A stretch of 27,274 nt of DNA, from NCBI GenBank assembly GCA_959028445.1, contig CAUFRY010000029.1:1-27274 (forward strand), given 5' to 3'. Position 1 is the first letter of the stretch, and the number at the start of each line of letters is the position of its first letter. A program made the position numbers and the translations under genes. This document shows, one piece after another, positions 7,717 through 15,019 of the stretch. The stretch comes from an uncultured Collinsella sp. (GTDB taxonomy: Bacteria > Actinomycetota > Coriobacteriia > Coriobacteriales > Coriobacteriaceae). A model generated the notes under the pieces. That model worked only from the letters and a program-made list of their open reading frames with translations, had not been told where the DNA came from and made no database searches.

Positions 7717-8365
7717 TTAAATCAACCCTCCCTGCCATTAAATCCCTAATGTCGATACCTTCGGAATCGAACCCGTTAACCGTATCCAAGTATTTGCGTC
7801 GAGCATTCTGCTCTCGCTCAAAACGCTTGGGATAAAACTCAGACCCCAAAGCCTGCTTCCAATCGCAGAATCTAATCGCCGAAAATGCGCACTCGCTCAT
7901 AAGAGCATATTGGATACCCAAATCACCCAAGCGCATGATACGTTGCAGCTGCCTGAGCGAGATCATGCCGCTGACAAACTGTCTTGCAAACGAAAAATAG
8001 GAGTCGTCGGCGCGATAACCTCGAATTACGTCATAGGGAGAAATATCAATCAGGCAGTTATCCAGCAGATAGCGAAGTCCTTCGCGCGCCAGCGGTGTCG
8101 AAACATTGAACTCCCTATTGTTAGCCAAAATCGCAAGCCAATTGAGAATTGAAAACTCCCCGGACTCCAAATCCAAGACTGCGAGACCATCCATATCGAG
8201 CTCATATCGATTTGCAATGCCATCAGACTCAGTCCGACATGCCCACTCCATTGCCATTTCCTCATGTGGCGTGCAATAAAACCCACACCCATAGTCATTG
8301 AATTGTCTGCATTTATCCAACGACGGATGCTCGACAACAACCTCCGACCCGTGCCAAAGCTCCAT
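7682..8365 (-). CDS. DUF3990-like ADP-ribosyltransferase-fold protein, probable toxin
   Basis: The 227-residue protein begins MELWHGSEVVVEHPSL, followed by CRQFNDYGCGFYCTPHEEMAMEWA. This is the pattern of DUF3990 proteins, which to my knowledge belong to the ADP-ribosyltransferase superfamily: a strand with LWHGS, then a G-GFY-T segment. The likely role is transfer of ADP-ribose from NAD to a cellular target, acting as the toxic half of a toxin-antitoxin or anti-phage module with the downstream XRE gene. The ATG at 8365 is preferred, with GGAGGT just upstream; the frame extends four codons to a TTG. The gene is lower in GC than the flanking core genes. Two palindromic operators cover its promoter. 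The fold assignment is moderate; toxicity and target are inferred. Confidence 0.75.
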   Translation of the reverse strand: MELWHGSEVVVEHPSLDKCRQFNDYGCGFYCTPHEEMAMEWACRTESDGIANRYELDMDGLAVLDLESGEFSILNWLAILANNREFNVSTPLAREGLRYLLDNCLIDISPYDVIRGYRADDSYFSFARQFVSGMISLRQLQRIMRLGDLGIQYALMSECAFSAIRFCDWKQALGSEFYPKRFEREQNARRKYLDTVNGFDSEGIDIRDLMAGRVDLNDPRVNGLWAE

Positions 8366-8380
8366 ATCGACCTCCAAACA

Positions 8381-8430
8381 AAAATATCACCCCAGTGATA
8401 GTGTACCAATAACTATCACTGGGGTGATAT
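8381..8430 (-). promoter_or_regulatory. Promoter with two 16-bp palindromic operators
   Basis: On the minus strand, TTGGTA (plus coordinates 8404-8409) and TATTTT (8381-8386) are spaced by 17 bp, a good sigma-70-type promoter 16 bp upstream of the DUF3990-like start. Two palindromes of the form TATCAC-N4-GTGATA lie over it at 8385-8400 and 8414-8429. Together they form a larger perfect inverted repeat with 19-nt arms (8384-8402/8412-8430). The layout fits autoregulation by the XRE protein, with two dimers about 29 bp apart. Confidence 0.8.
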
Positions 8431-8466
8431 AGATAGATGCAAACTATTGCCTGCCAAGAACCCTTA

Positions 8467-9057
8467 CTAGAGGCAAGCCTCGGCGATGCGTTTTTTGAGT
8501 TCGTCGATGCCGGTGCCGGTCTGGGAGCTTGTAATGATTACGTTCTCGGCCGGGACGTTGAGTTGCTTTTTGATGGCAGCTGCCTGGCGGGCCTGCTGGG
8601 TGCGGCTGAGCTTGTCGGCCTTGGTGAGGCAGACGATAAAGTTGAACTCGTTGCCCTGCAGGTAGTCGATCATGTCATGGTCGAGCTTACTGGGGTCATG
8701 GCGAATGTCCACTAGCGACACAACCAAGTTAAAGCTGCGCTCGGAGTCGAAGAAGTCGCCGATGAGCTCGGCCCAGCGGTCACGCTCGGCCTTGGAACGA
8801 CGGGCGAAACCATAGCCCGGCAGGTCCACAAAGTGCACGTCGTCGGCCTCGAAGAAATTGATGTTGCTCGTCTTGCCCGGCGTGCTCGAAACCTTCACCA
8901 GGTTCTTGCGGCCAAAGAGCTTGTTCATGATGGACGACTTGCCCACATTTGAGCGGCCAACGAAGCTCACCTCGGGACAGGTGGACTCGGGGATCTGCGA
9001 AACCTTGCCGTAGCTGGCGACGAACTTGGCAAGCTGGTAGTTAATGGAATCGGCCAT
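8467..9057 (-). CDS. engB: Ribosome biogenesis GTPase EngB/YsxC
   Basis: This essential GTPase assists late assembly of the 50S ribosomal subunit in the cytoplasm. The 196-residue protein shows all G motifs: G1 GRSNVGKS (34-41), the G2 threonine in STPGKTS, G3 DLPG (78-81), G4 TKAD (145-148) and G5 SSQTG near 178. The open frame continues 89 codons upstream through the end of mtnN in another frame. The ATG at 9057 has AAGGAG in place and gives a family-typical N-terminus, so the longer form is rejected. It follows mtnN by 37 nt on the same strand, and the pair probably forms one operon. The double operator of the next gene begins 36 nt after its stop, leaving no room for a separate terminator. 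Confidence 0.95.
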   Translation of the reverse strand: MADSINYQLAKFVASYGKVSQIPESTCPEVSFVGRSNVGKSSIMNKLFGRKNLVKVSSTPGKTSNINFFEADDVHFVDLPGYGFARRSKAERDRWAELIGDFFDSERSFNLVVSLVDIRHDPSKLDHDMIDYLQGNEFNFIVCLTKADKLSRTQQARQAAAIKKQLNVPAENVIITSSQTGTGIDELKKRIAEACL

Positions 9058-9094
9058 GGACACTCCTTGGTCGTAGGATCTTGCAAAAAACGCG

Positions 9095-9835
9095 CTATTG
9101 CGCAGCGGCAATGCGTCGAACGATATCGAGCGTGATATCGCTTGCGGCACGCGCATACTCGAACAAATCGAACTCGCGGTCGCAAATCGCATCATACGCC
9201 TCGTCACAATTATCGCTGATAGCACGCAGCACCAGGCAATCGACACCATTTTTGGTTGCGACATGGGCAATTGCCGCGCCCTCCATGCCGACACAATCGG
9301 CATGCGTCGCCTCGATGGCATCATTGCGCATAGCGGCGCCCGTCACAAAGCGGTTACCCGTGGCAATCGTGCCGACCAGGAACTGCTTTGCGCCCTCGTT
9401 CGAAGCGGTCGCATTTGTCGAAGCATCAACAAAGCCACGCTCAGAAAGCACATCGGCGGCAATATCGACCAGCGCAGGCGTCGAGACAAACTCCTCGAGC
9501 CCCGGTGCAGACTCGGCGATAAGCGCGGTATCGGTATCTAGATAGCGCAGGCATTTGCCAATGACGACATCGTCGATATGGAGCTTGGGATTCAGGCCAC
9601 CTGCGATACCAGAAAACACAACTGCCTGTGGAGCATACTTGCTAATGAGGTGCTGTGTTGCGGCGGCAGCGTTTACCGTGCCCATACCCGCCGTCGTGGC
9701 GACAATCGACAGGCCGTCGAGCCCGCCGGTCACAACGTTCAAGCCCGCCTCCTGTACCATGCAAACGTTGCTCAACTCTTCCTTAATCTGCATGATCTCT
9801 TTTTCGAGCGCACCGATAATCGCGATGGTAGCCAT
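9095..9835 (-). CDS. mtnN: 5'-methylthioadenosine/S-adenosylhomocysteine nucleosidase
   Basis: This enzyme hydrolyses the glycosidic bond of methylthioadenosine and S-adenosylhomocysteine, releasing adenine; it clears by-products of methylation and of radical SAM chemistry. The 246-residue protein has the family catalytic set: Glu11 in GALEKEI, Glu185 in VGMEGAAIA and Asp208 in AISDNCDE. The glycine loop VVFSGIAGGL is near residue 73-80. The start ATG at 9835 gives MATIAIIGALEKE, with GGGGA upstream; the frame extends four codons to a TTG. It is followed by engB after 37 nt. Firm identification. Confidence 0.94.
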   Translation of the reverse strand: MATIAIIGALEKEIMQIKEELSNVCMVQEAGLNVVTGGLDGLSIVATTAGMGTVNAAAATQHLISKYAPQAVVFSGIAGGLNPKLHIDDVVIGKCLRYLDTDTALIAESAPGLEEFVSTPALVDIAADVLSERGFVDASTNATASNEGAKQFLVGTIATGNRFVTGAAMRNDAIEATHADCVGMEGAAIAHVATKNGVDCLVLRAISDNCDEAYDAICDREFDLFEYARAASDITLDIVRRIAAAQ

Positions 9836-9913
9836 ACCATTCCCCAAACCTATACGAAATTCTCAACCAAGGTATGGTACCAGCATTTTGTTTGACCTCG
9901 CCAAACGAACACG

Positions 9914-11032
9914 CTAAGCCAGTGCAGCTCGCGTATCAAACAGAGCCTTTGCAATCGCAGCCGTAACCTCGCTCGAACGGTCGCTCGATGGCATCGATGT
10001 CATGACGCTCATGACATAGGTACGGCCATCGATGTCGATGAGGCCTGCATCGCATGTCGAATAGTAGCCGTCCTCGCTGATCCAACCCGCTTTGTTGCGC
10101 ACCAAGACCTGATCGTCCGCAATGCCATCGCGAATAAACGAGCGCGATGTTGATGCCAAAAGGCCTGACAACCACTGTGAAGTCTCGGTATCCATGCTCA
10201 GATACTCGCTCATCTCGCGCCATAACCTCGCAGAAGTGCGCGGGCAGTAGGTCGGAAAATCACTCATCGGATTCAGTGCCGTTTCGTCATCAACACCCAG
10301 ATTGGCAATCCAATCCTCATAGCCATCATGGTCAAACGCCGCGCGTAACGCGATAAACGAATCGTTGTCTGAGTTGGCGACGGCATTCTCGATAAGGTCG
10401 CGCACCGTCTGCCAGCCCATGCTGCAACCACCATACGTGGCTAAAGGCCCATCGAGCGACACTTGCCCCGATTCGACCAACGTCTCGCAAATATAGAGCG
10501 CATACAGCGCTTTGTAGCTGCTCGCTCCATACACCTCGACATCGGCGTTATACGTCACGCCCCTACCGCTCGATAGGTCGTAGAACACTACACCCACATC
10601 GCCCAGCTCCTGCGCCCGACACAGGGCATCCTGGAGCAAGGCAAGGCTCTCATCCTCCAAGGCAGGAGTCTTGTTATCCACCAACGAGAAGGTCCGAACG
10701 GTATCACCCGAAGGGATATCGTTGAAGTCCGCCTTCGAAAGTCTCGTCTTGAGATCTGCCGTCGACAGAGCTTGATCTGCCGACGCTTTGGACTTTGAAA
10801 CCTTCTCGTTTTGCAGCTGTACCGTTGACGCATCTGGGCGCCCCGTTCGCTCCGAGGCGTAGGTTTTAACGGTAATTCCGAGGATAATAACCGCCGACGT
10901 TAGCATCCCAATGGCGGCAATCTTCCTCACGCGGATGCGAGCGCCGGCAAGGCCACGCGAAGACGTGCCCTTCGTCTTATATCTGCTGCCATGCTGCGGC
11001 ACATACTCGTCCCGCGATGCGATGTTTCGCAC
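9914..11032 (-). CDS. Membrane-anchored class A beta-lactamase-like serine hydrolase
   Basis: The 372-residue protein has a basic cytoplasmic N-terminus (residues 1-37), one membrane span (about 38-57), a polar linker, and an extracytoplasmic class A beta-lactamase/DD-peptidase-type domain. The catalytic motifs are visible: SSYK (Ser171-Lys174, the S-x-x-K motif), SDN at 221-223, and NKAG at 313-316 in place of the usual K-T/S-G. The variant K-A-G and the lack of a free signal peptide make a cell-wall-related role, or a non-lactamase esterase/peptidase, as likely as true beta-lactamase activity. The start is GTG at 11032 with CAGGAGA upstream. It stands before mtnN on the same strand with a 78-nt gap. 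The fold is confident; substrate unknown. Confidence 0.85.
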   Translation of the reverse strand: MRNIASRDEYVPQHGSRYKTKGTSSRGLAGARIRVRKIAAIGMLTSAVIILGITVKTYASERTGRPDASTVQLQNEKVSKSKASADQALSTADLKTRLSKADFNDIPSGDTVRTFSLVDNKTPALEDESLALLQDALCRAQELGDVGVVFYDLSSGRGVTYNADVEVYGASSYKALYALYICETLVESGQVSLDGPLATYGGCSMGWQTVRDLIENAVANSDNDSFIALRAAFDHDGYEDWIANLGVDDETALNPMSDFPTYCPRTSARLWREMSEYLSMDTETSQWLSGLLASTSRSFIRDGIADDQVLVRNKAGWISEDGYYSTCDAGLIDIDGRTYVMSVMTSMPSSDRSSEVTAAIAKALFDTRAALA

Positions 11033-11069
11033 GTGGTCTCCTGACTGCCACCGTTTATATACGAGCAGT

Positions 11070-11097
11070 ATGATACCGAGCAGGCATTTCTTTCCAA
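11070..11097 (-). promoter_or_regulatory. Candidate promoter of the beta-lactamase-like gene
   Basis: On the minus strand TTGGAA (11092-11097) and TATCAT (11070-11075) are separated by 16 bp, placing transcription start about 30 nt before the GTG start codon. Judged by hexamer match only. Confidence 0.45.
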
Positions 11098-11190
11098 AGA
11101 TATTCAGCGGCGTTTAAGGTGTCTTTAAAGAAACCACAAGCGTATTTATCCAAATGGCACGATTCTGTTGCGCATCTCCGCCCAAAACGC

Positions 11191-11257
11191 AGTTGCGGTG
11201 GAATAGTTCCTATTTGGGCGGCATAAGCCGAAAAACAAGAACTATTCCACCGCAACT
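11191..11257. repeat. 19-bp inverted repeat element
   Basis: The arms 11191-11209 and 11239-11257 (AGTTGCGGTGGAATAGTTC and its complement) are perfectly complementary around a 29-nt loop. It lies in the gap between pflA and the beta-lactamase-like gene and has no U-tract. It may be a dispersed REP-type element, or a bidirectional end-of-transcript structure. The rest of the gap 11098-11190 shows nothing further. Confidence 0.7.
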
Positions 11258-11293
11258 TGACAGGGCTCTTTGGCAATCAACTTGATGCCCAGG

Positions 11294-11326
11294 GGCACTC
11301 ATTTAAGTCTGTCCCCAATGAGTGCC
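11294..11326 (-). repeat. Hairpin after pflA
   Basis: The arms GGCACTCATT (11294-11303) and AATGAGTGCC (11317-11326) are perfect over 10 bp, starting 13 nt after the pflA stop. The loop carries CTGTCCCC. No U-tract is present, so it could be a REP-like repeat or a transcript-end stabiliser. Confidence 0.55.
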
Positions 11327-11339
11327 TGAAAATGGCTCG

Positions 11340-12158
11340 CTAGCCGATGGCGTTTTTGAGTTCCGCGCGGCGCTTTTTCATGCCGGTCATGACGGCGTTG
11401 CGCAGCTCGGGCATGCGCGCGGTATCCATCTGTGGAACGCCATCAAGCTTATAGGGAATCCCCAGCTGCTCATACTTGACGACGCCCATCGTGTGATACG
11501 GCAGCATTTCCAGGCCGACCACGTTATGCCACGGAGCGATTAGACGACCGAGCGCCTCGCACTCCTCCACCGTATCGGTGATACCCGGCACCACCACATG
11601 GCGAATAACAACCTTAATCTTGCGACGCGCGAGCTCATCACCAAACGCCAGGATGCGTGCGGGATCGCAACCGGTCAGCTTTTTATGCTCGACGGGATCG
11701 GCGTGTTTAATGTCGAGCAGCACCATATCGGTCTCGTTGAGTACGGCATCGAACTTCTCGGGGTGCGCGGGATCGAACGCATAGCCGCAGCTATCCAAGC
11801 AGGTATGCACGCGACCATCGGGGTTATTGTGCATGGCGCGGAACAGGTCGGCTAAAAACGCGGGCTGCAGGAGCGGCTCGCCGCCGGACACCGTAATACC
11901 GCCGCTGCGGTAAAACTCATGGTTGCTCTGGAACTCGTCCATCAGGTGCTCGACGGTCACCATGGTGCCGCCGTTAACCGACCAGGTGTCGGGGTTGTGG
12001 CAATACGCACAGCGCATGGGACAGCCCTGAACAAACACCACAAAGCGGATGCCGGGTCCATCGACCGTTCCCATCGTCTCAATCGAATGCACGCGGCCCA
12101 GGGCAAACGCAGAGTCCTCGGGACGAGCGTCCACACCCTCGAGCGTCATCTCAGCCAT
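11340..12158 (-). CDS. pflA: Pyruvate formate-lyase-activating enzyme (radical SAM)
   Basis: This radical SAM protein uses a [4Fe-4S] cluster and S-adenosylmethionine to place the glycyl radical on pyruvate formate-lyase. The cluster motif CPMRCAYC (C-x3-C-x2-C) is within FVQGCPMRCAYCHNPDTW. The SAM-binding GGE motif is seen in GGITVSGGEPLLQ, and the remaining barrel is complete. From ATG 12158 the protein has 272 residues; the frame starts seven codons earlier at 12179, but that ATG has no ribosome binding site, whereas 12158 has AAGG at about 8 nt. In this genome its target glycine is on the separate 83-residue subunit encoded at 19507-19758. It is not adjacent to pflB, lying about 7.7 kb away. 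Confidence 0.93.
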   Translation of the reverse strand: MAEMTLEGVDARPEDSAFALGRVHSIETMGTVDGPGIRFVVFVQGCPMRCAYCHNPDTWSVNGGTMVTVEHLMDEFQSNHEFYRSGGITVSGGEPLLQPAFLADLFRAMHNNPDGRVHTCLDSCGYAFDPAHPEKFDAVLNETDMVLLDIKHADPVEHKKLTGCDPARILAFGDELARRKIKVVIRHVVVPGITDTVEECEALGRLIAPWHNVVGLEMLPYHTMGVVKYEQLGIPYKLDGVPQMDTARMPELRNAVMTGMKKRRAELKNAIG

Positions 12159-12281
12159 TCCCGCTACCTTGCCTCTCATTGGTTTTAGCTACATAAATGC
12201 CAGAGTCATTCTAGCCCATATGCATGATGGCGAAACGGTTTAGCGGTCAATTGGGCTGTTCTATTTGACCCCACGCAAGAA

Positions 12282-12312
12282 CGGCGGGAAGGTTGTCGCA
12301 ACCCGCCCGCCG
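12282..12312 (-). terminator. Probable terminator of degV
   Basis: The stem CGGCGGG/CCCGCCG (12282-12288/12306-12312) continues into GGTTG/CAACC around a TCG loop. On the minus strand it is followed by TTCTTG. It lies 32 nt after the degV stop. Confidence 0.6.
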
Positions 12313-12344
12313 CCGAGGCAATAGAAATCGATAGACGCCAGGCC

Positions 12345-13199
12345 TTACGCTTTAAGCGTGAGCACCGCGCCGAAGGCGGTCGGGCCGCAATGACTCGAGA
12401 TGACGCCGCCGACCTGAGTCCAGGTAACGTCCTTAAAGCCCAGGTCGTGCGCATAGACTTCCATGTCGTCGCGCAGCTCCTCGGAAAGGCCTACCGAATA
12501 CGCCAGGCCAATGTGCGAGTAGTCAATCTCGCCCTTCGTAACCATGTGGTCAATAAAGGCGCGGGCACACTTGAGCATAGAGCCGCGGAACTTCTTGGTC
12601 GCCACGAACTTGCCGCCCGTTACCTCAATGCAGGGCTTAATCTTGAGCAGATGGGCACCGAGGAATGCCACGTTGGACAAACGACCGCCCGCCTTAAGGA
12701 AGGCAAGATCGGTAGGAACAAAGCCCAGCAGCACGCGGTCCATGACGGAATTCGTAAAAGCAAAGATCTCTTCGACGGTGGCATCGGGGTGAGCCTCAAT
12801 ATACTTGGCGGTCTCGACGACAACGAGCGACTGGCCCACCGAGACAAAGCGCGTGTCCATGGAGAACACGTAGTCGCGGCCCTTAGCTGCAATCTTGGAG
12901 GACTGATGCGAGCAGGTCGTGGCCTCGGAGTACGCAAGATGCAGAATGGTCGCATCGGGCTGCTCGGCATGGATACGGTCGTACACGTGAGCAAAATCCG
13001 CAGGCGCGCAGCCACTGGTCTTGGGCATAACGCCAAACTCGTTGCAGCGCGAATAAATCTCGAGCGGATCGATCGAGCCGTCCTCGACGGTCTCGTCACC
13101 AATCGTGACATGCATAGGCACGCGCACGATACCGTAGCGTTCGCAGAGCTCCGGCGTCACATCCGAACCAGACTCAACCACGATTACGTACTTGCCCAT
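12345..13199 (-). CDS. DegV family fatty-acid-binding protein
   Basis: DegV proteins bind a fatty acid; in Firmicutes their FakB members present it to the kinase FakA for phosphorylation. This 284-residue protein has the characteristic N-terminus KYVIVVESGSDVT, then KTSGCAPADF in the place of the usual T-S-Q-P segment, and the later FVPTDLAFLKAGGRLS and IKPCIEVTGGK blocks. No FakA partner is in the window, so the exact lipid role is inferred from the family. The start is probably ATG 13199, with a weak ribosome binding site; ATG 13205 is an alternative. The open frame extends a further 37 codons, but a promoter at 13361-13389 and a leader hairpin precede the gene, and the upstream codons look non-coding. 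Confidence 0.9.
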   Translation of the reverse strand: MGKYVIVVESGSDVTPELCERYGIVRVPMHVTIGDETVEDGSIDPLEIYSRCNEFGVMPKTSGCAPADFAHVYDRIHAEQPDATILHLAYSEATTCSHQSSKIAAKGRDYVFSMDTRFVSVGQSLVVVETAKYIEAHPDATVEEIFAFTNSVMDRVLLGFVPTDLAFLKAGGRLSNVAFLGAHLLKIKPCIEVTGGKFVATKKFRGSMLKCARAFIDHMVTKGEIDYSHIGLAYSVGLSEELRDDMEVYAHDLGFKDVTWTQVGGVISSHCGPTAFGAVLTLKA

Positions 13200-13284
13200 T
13201 ATCATCACGACCCATCTCAACATTGGCTTTTCAACACATGGCACGCGCCGCCGCACTGTTGCACAACGGCGTCCAAGCGCCAAA

Positions 13285-13323
13285 GAGACGCCGCCCCTTG
13301 CACACAACAAAGGACAGCGTCTC
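13285..13323 (-). ncRNA. Leader hairpin upstream of degV
   Basis: The arms GAGACGC/GCGTCTC (13285-13291/13317-13323), with inner CCTTG/CAAAGG pairing, form a hairpin about 30 nt after the predicted degV transcription start, inside a 5' leader of about 155 nt. A competing pairing GGCGTC/GACGCC (13268-13273/13287-13292) uses part of the same arm, so two alternative folds are possible. No known riboswitch class is recognised. Confidence 0.4.
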
Positions 13324-13360
13324 CCTAGAAAACTCCGTGCTTAACTGAGATTTTACACGG

Positions 13361-13389
13361 TTTATAAATGAGTGTTACTTATCCCGCAA
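13361..13389 (-). promoter_or_regulatory. Promoter of degV
   Basis: On the minus strand TTGCGG (13384-13389) and TATAAA (13361-13366) are spaced by exactly 17 bp, a good sigma-70-type promoter. The nearest downstream gene is degV, about 155 nt away from the predicted start point. Confidence 0.6.
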
Positions 13390-13475
13390 ACGGTCGCTAT
13401 ACGCGATAAACGGTAGTTGGCCGCGGCAACTGCGATTCATTTCGCCCAGCAAGTCCAATCGTGCCCCATGCACGG

Positions 13476-14924
13476 TTAATGCACGAGGCGGTAGAAATTC
13501 ATCGATGCCGCACCCTCGGCATGCAACCCCATCGCCGAAACCGCCGGCGAATAGGTACGGCTCGTAAGTGCCGCCTCGCCGCCATTTGCAAAAATCTCGA
13601 CAATCGTAGTGTCCGAAAGCACGCGCAGGTCGCGAAGCTCACTGAGCTCAATCGACCTCCGGTCTCGCCCATAGCCTTCATTACCCATGTCGAGAGTAAG
13701 CATCCCGCCTGCATAACGCACAAAGACACCCTTGCGAATCTCGAGCTCGACCATCTTGGCGCCCTCACAGGAAACCACAAGATCAAACAGGCGGCCCGGC
13801 TTCTCAACGGTTTCACCGCCTGTCGCGCGAACGCAGTCGCCGCGCATCCTCTCAATCTCGTGCACCGGCTGCTGGTAGAGCTTACCATCGCGCATGCTCA
13901 GCTCTCGCGGCACCGTCAACGCGCACTGCCACCCGCGCGCCACCGTCGGGTTTTCTGCCGTCGCATCGGGGCAACCCGACCATCCAATCATCAAACGCCG
14001 GCCTGCAGCATCCTCAAAGGACTGCGGAGCATAGAAATCAAAACCGGCATCGACCATCGGGGGCATGCCCTGCCCGACGATTTTAAAGCTCGGCGCCTCC
14101 CAATCGGCCTCGATGGGGAACCACACGCACTGATGCGGATTGCGGTAACGCCAACCATCGGCAGGCACACCCTGCGGACAGCAAACGAGAACAAGCTCAC
14201 CATCGAGCTCAAACAAATCGGGGCACTCCCACATAAAGCCAAACTTCTCGCCCAGCTCAATACGCGTCGCATAGTTCCAGTCCTCTAGATCGCGCGAGGT
14301 ATAGACAAGCACGCAGCCGCGGTCGTCTTTCGTACGAGCGCCCAGAACCATGTAGTAGATACCATCGTGCTCAAGGATCTTGGGGTCGCGCACGTGCGTA
14401 CCGATATCGTCGGGGTAATCGACCGGTCCAACAGCTATGCGCTTCTCGCCCAATTCGTCGGGGTTCTCCGCAACCATATGAATCTGGTTTTGCTCACGAC
14501 CCGTCAACACGTAGTCGTAATCATCGCGATCAAAATGCTTAACGTTGCCGGTATAGAAGTAGTGAATCTTACCATCACGTACAAAGGCAGAACCAGAATA
14601 CGCTCCGTTCGAATCCAAATCGGAATCGGGGAACAGCGCGGGGCCGTGATTCTCGTACGTCACAAAATCCTTTGTCGTCAGATGGTTCCAAAGCACTGGA
14701 CCGCCATGCGCAGCATCGAACGGATCGTATTGGTGATAGATGTGATACGTATCACCAATCTGCACCAAACCGTTGGGGTCGTTGAGCCAGCCAAGCTCAG
14801 GCTCCACATGGAACAGGAGTCTATCGGGGTCGGACGCGATGCGAGCCGCCGTCTCATCCTGTCCGGCTCGCCACTGCTCATAGTCCGCGCGTGTCACCTT
14901 ATTTTTTTGATTAAACATCGCCAT
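13476..14924 (-). CDS. scrB: Sucrose-6-phosphate hydrolase (GH32)
   Basis: This cytoplasmic glycoside hydrolase should cleave the phosphorylated sucrose imported by the PTS into glucose-6-phosphate and fructose. The 482-residue protein has the complete GH32 signature: the nucleophile in WLNDPNG (Asp49), transition-state stabiliser in HVRDPK (Asp180), and acid/base in WECPDLF (Glu233). A C-terminal beta-sandwich domain follows from about residue 340. The start is ATG 14924 with GAAGG upstream. It is the last gene of a minus-strand run GH32-like, PTS EIIBC, scrB, and is 95 nt from the PTS gene; that gap contains an imperfect hairpin (14949-14974). Control by the LacI-type repressor at 18084 is expected. 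Confidence 0.92.
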   Translation of the reverse strand: MAMFNQKNKVTRADYEQWRAGQDETAARIASDPDRLLFHVEPELGWLNDPNGLVQIGDTYHIYHQYDPFDAAHGGPVLWNHLTTKDFVTYENHGPALFPDSDLDSNGAYSGSAFVRDGKIHYFYTGNVKHFDRDDYDYVLTGREQNQIHMVAENPDELGEKRIAVGPVDYPDDIGTHVRDPKILEHDGIYYMVLGARTKDDRGCVLVYTSRDLEDWNYATRIELGEKFGFMWECPDLFELDGELVLVCCPQGVPADGWRYRNPHQCVWFPIEADWEAPSFKIVGQGMPPMVDAGFDFYAPQSFEDAAGRRLMIGWSGCPDATAENPTVARGWQCALTVPRELSMRDGKLYQQPVHEIERMRGDCVRATGGETVEKPGRLFDLVVSCEGAKMVELEIRKGVFVRYAGGMLTLDMGNEGYGRDRRSIELSELRDLRVLSDTTIVEIFANGGEAALTSRTYSPAVSAMGLHAEGAASMNFYRLVH

Positions 14925-15019
14925 TGGCCTTCTCGTCTATAGGGAAGGACGCTCGACTCACACGAGCCGAACGCCCCTCCTCAAATGGACTTATCCGCAC
15001 GTTACGCTGAACGGCTCAA

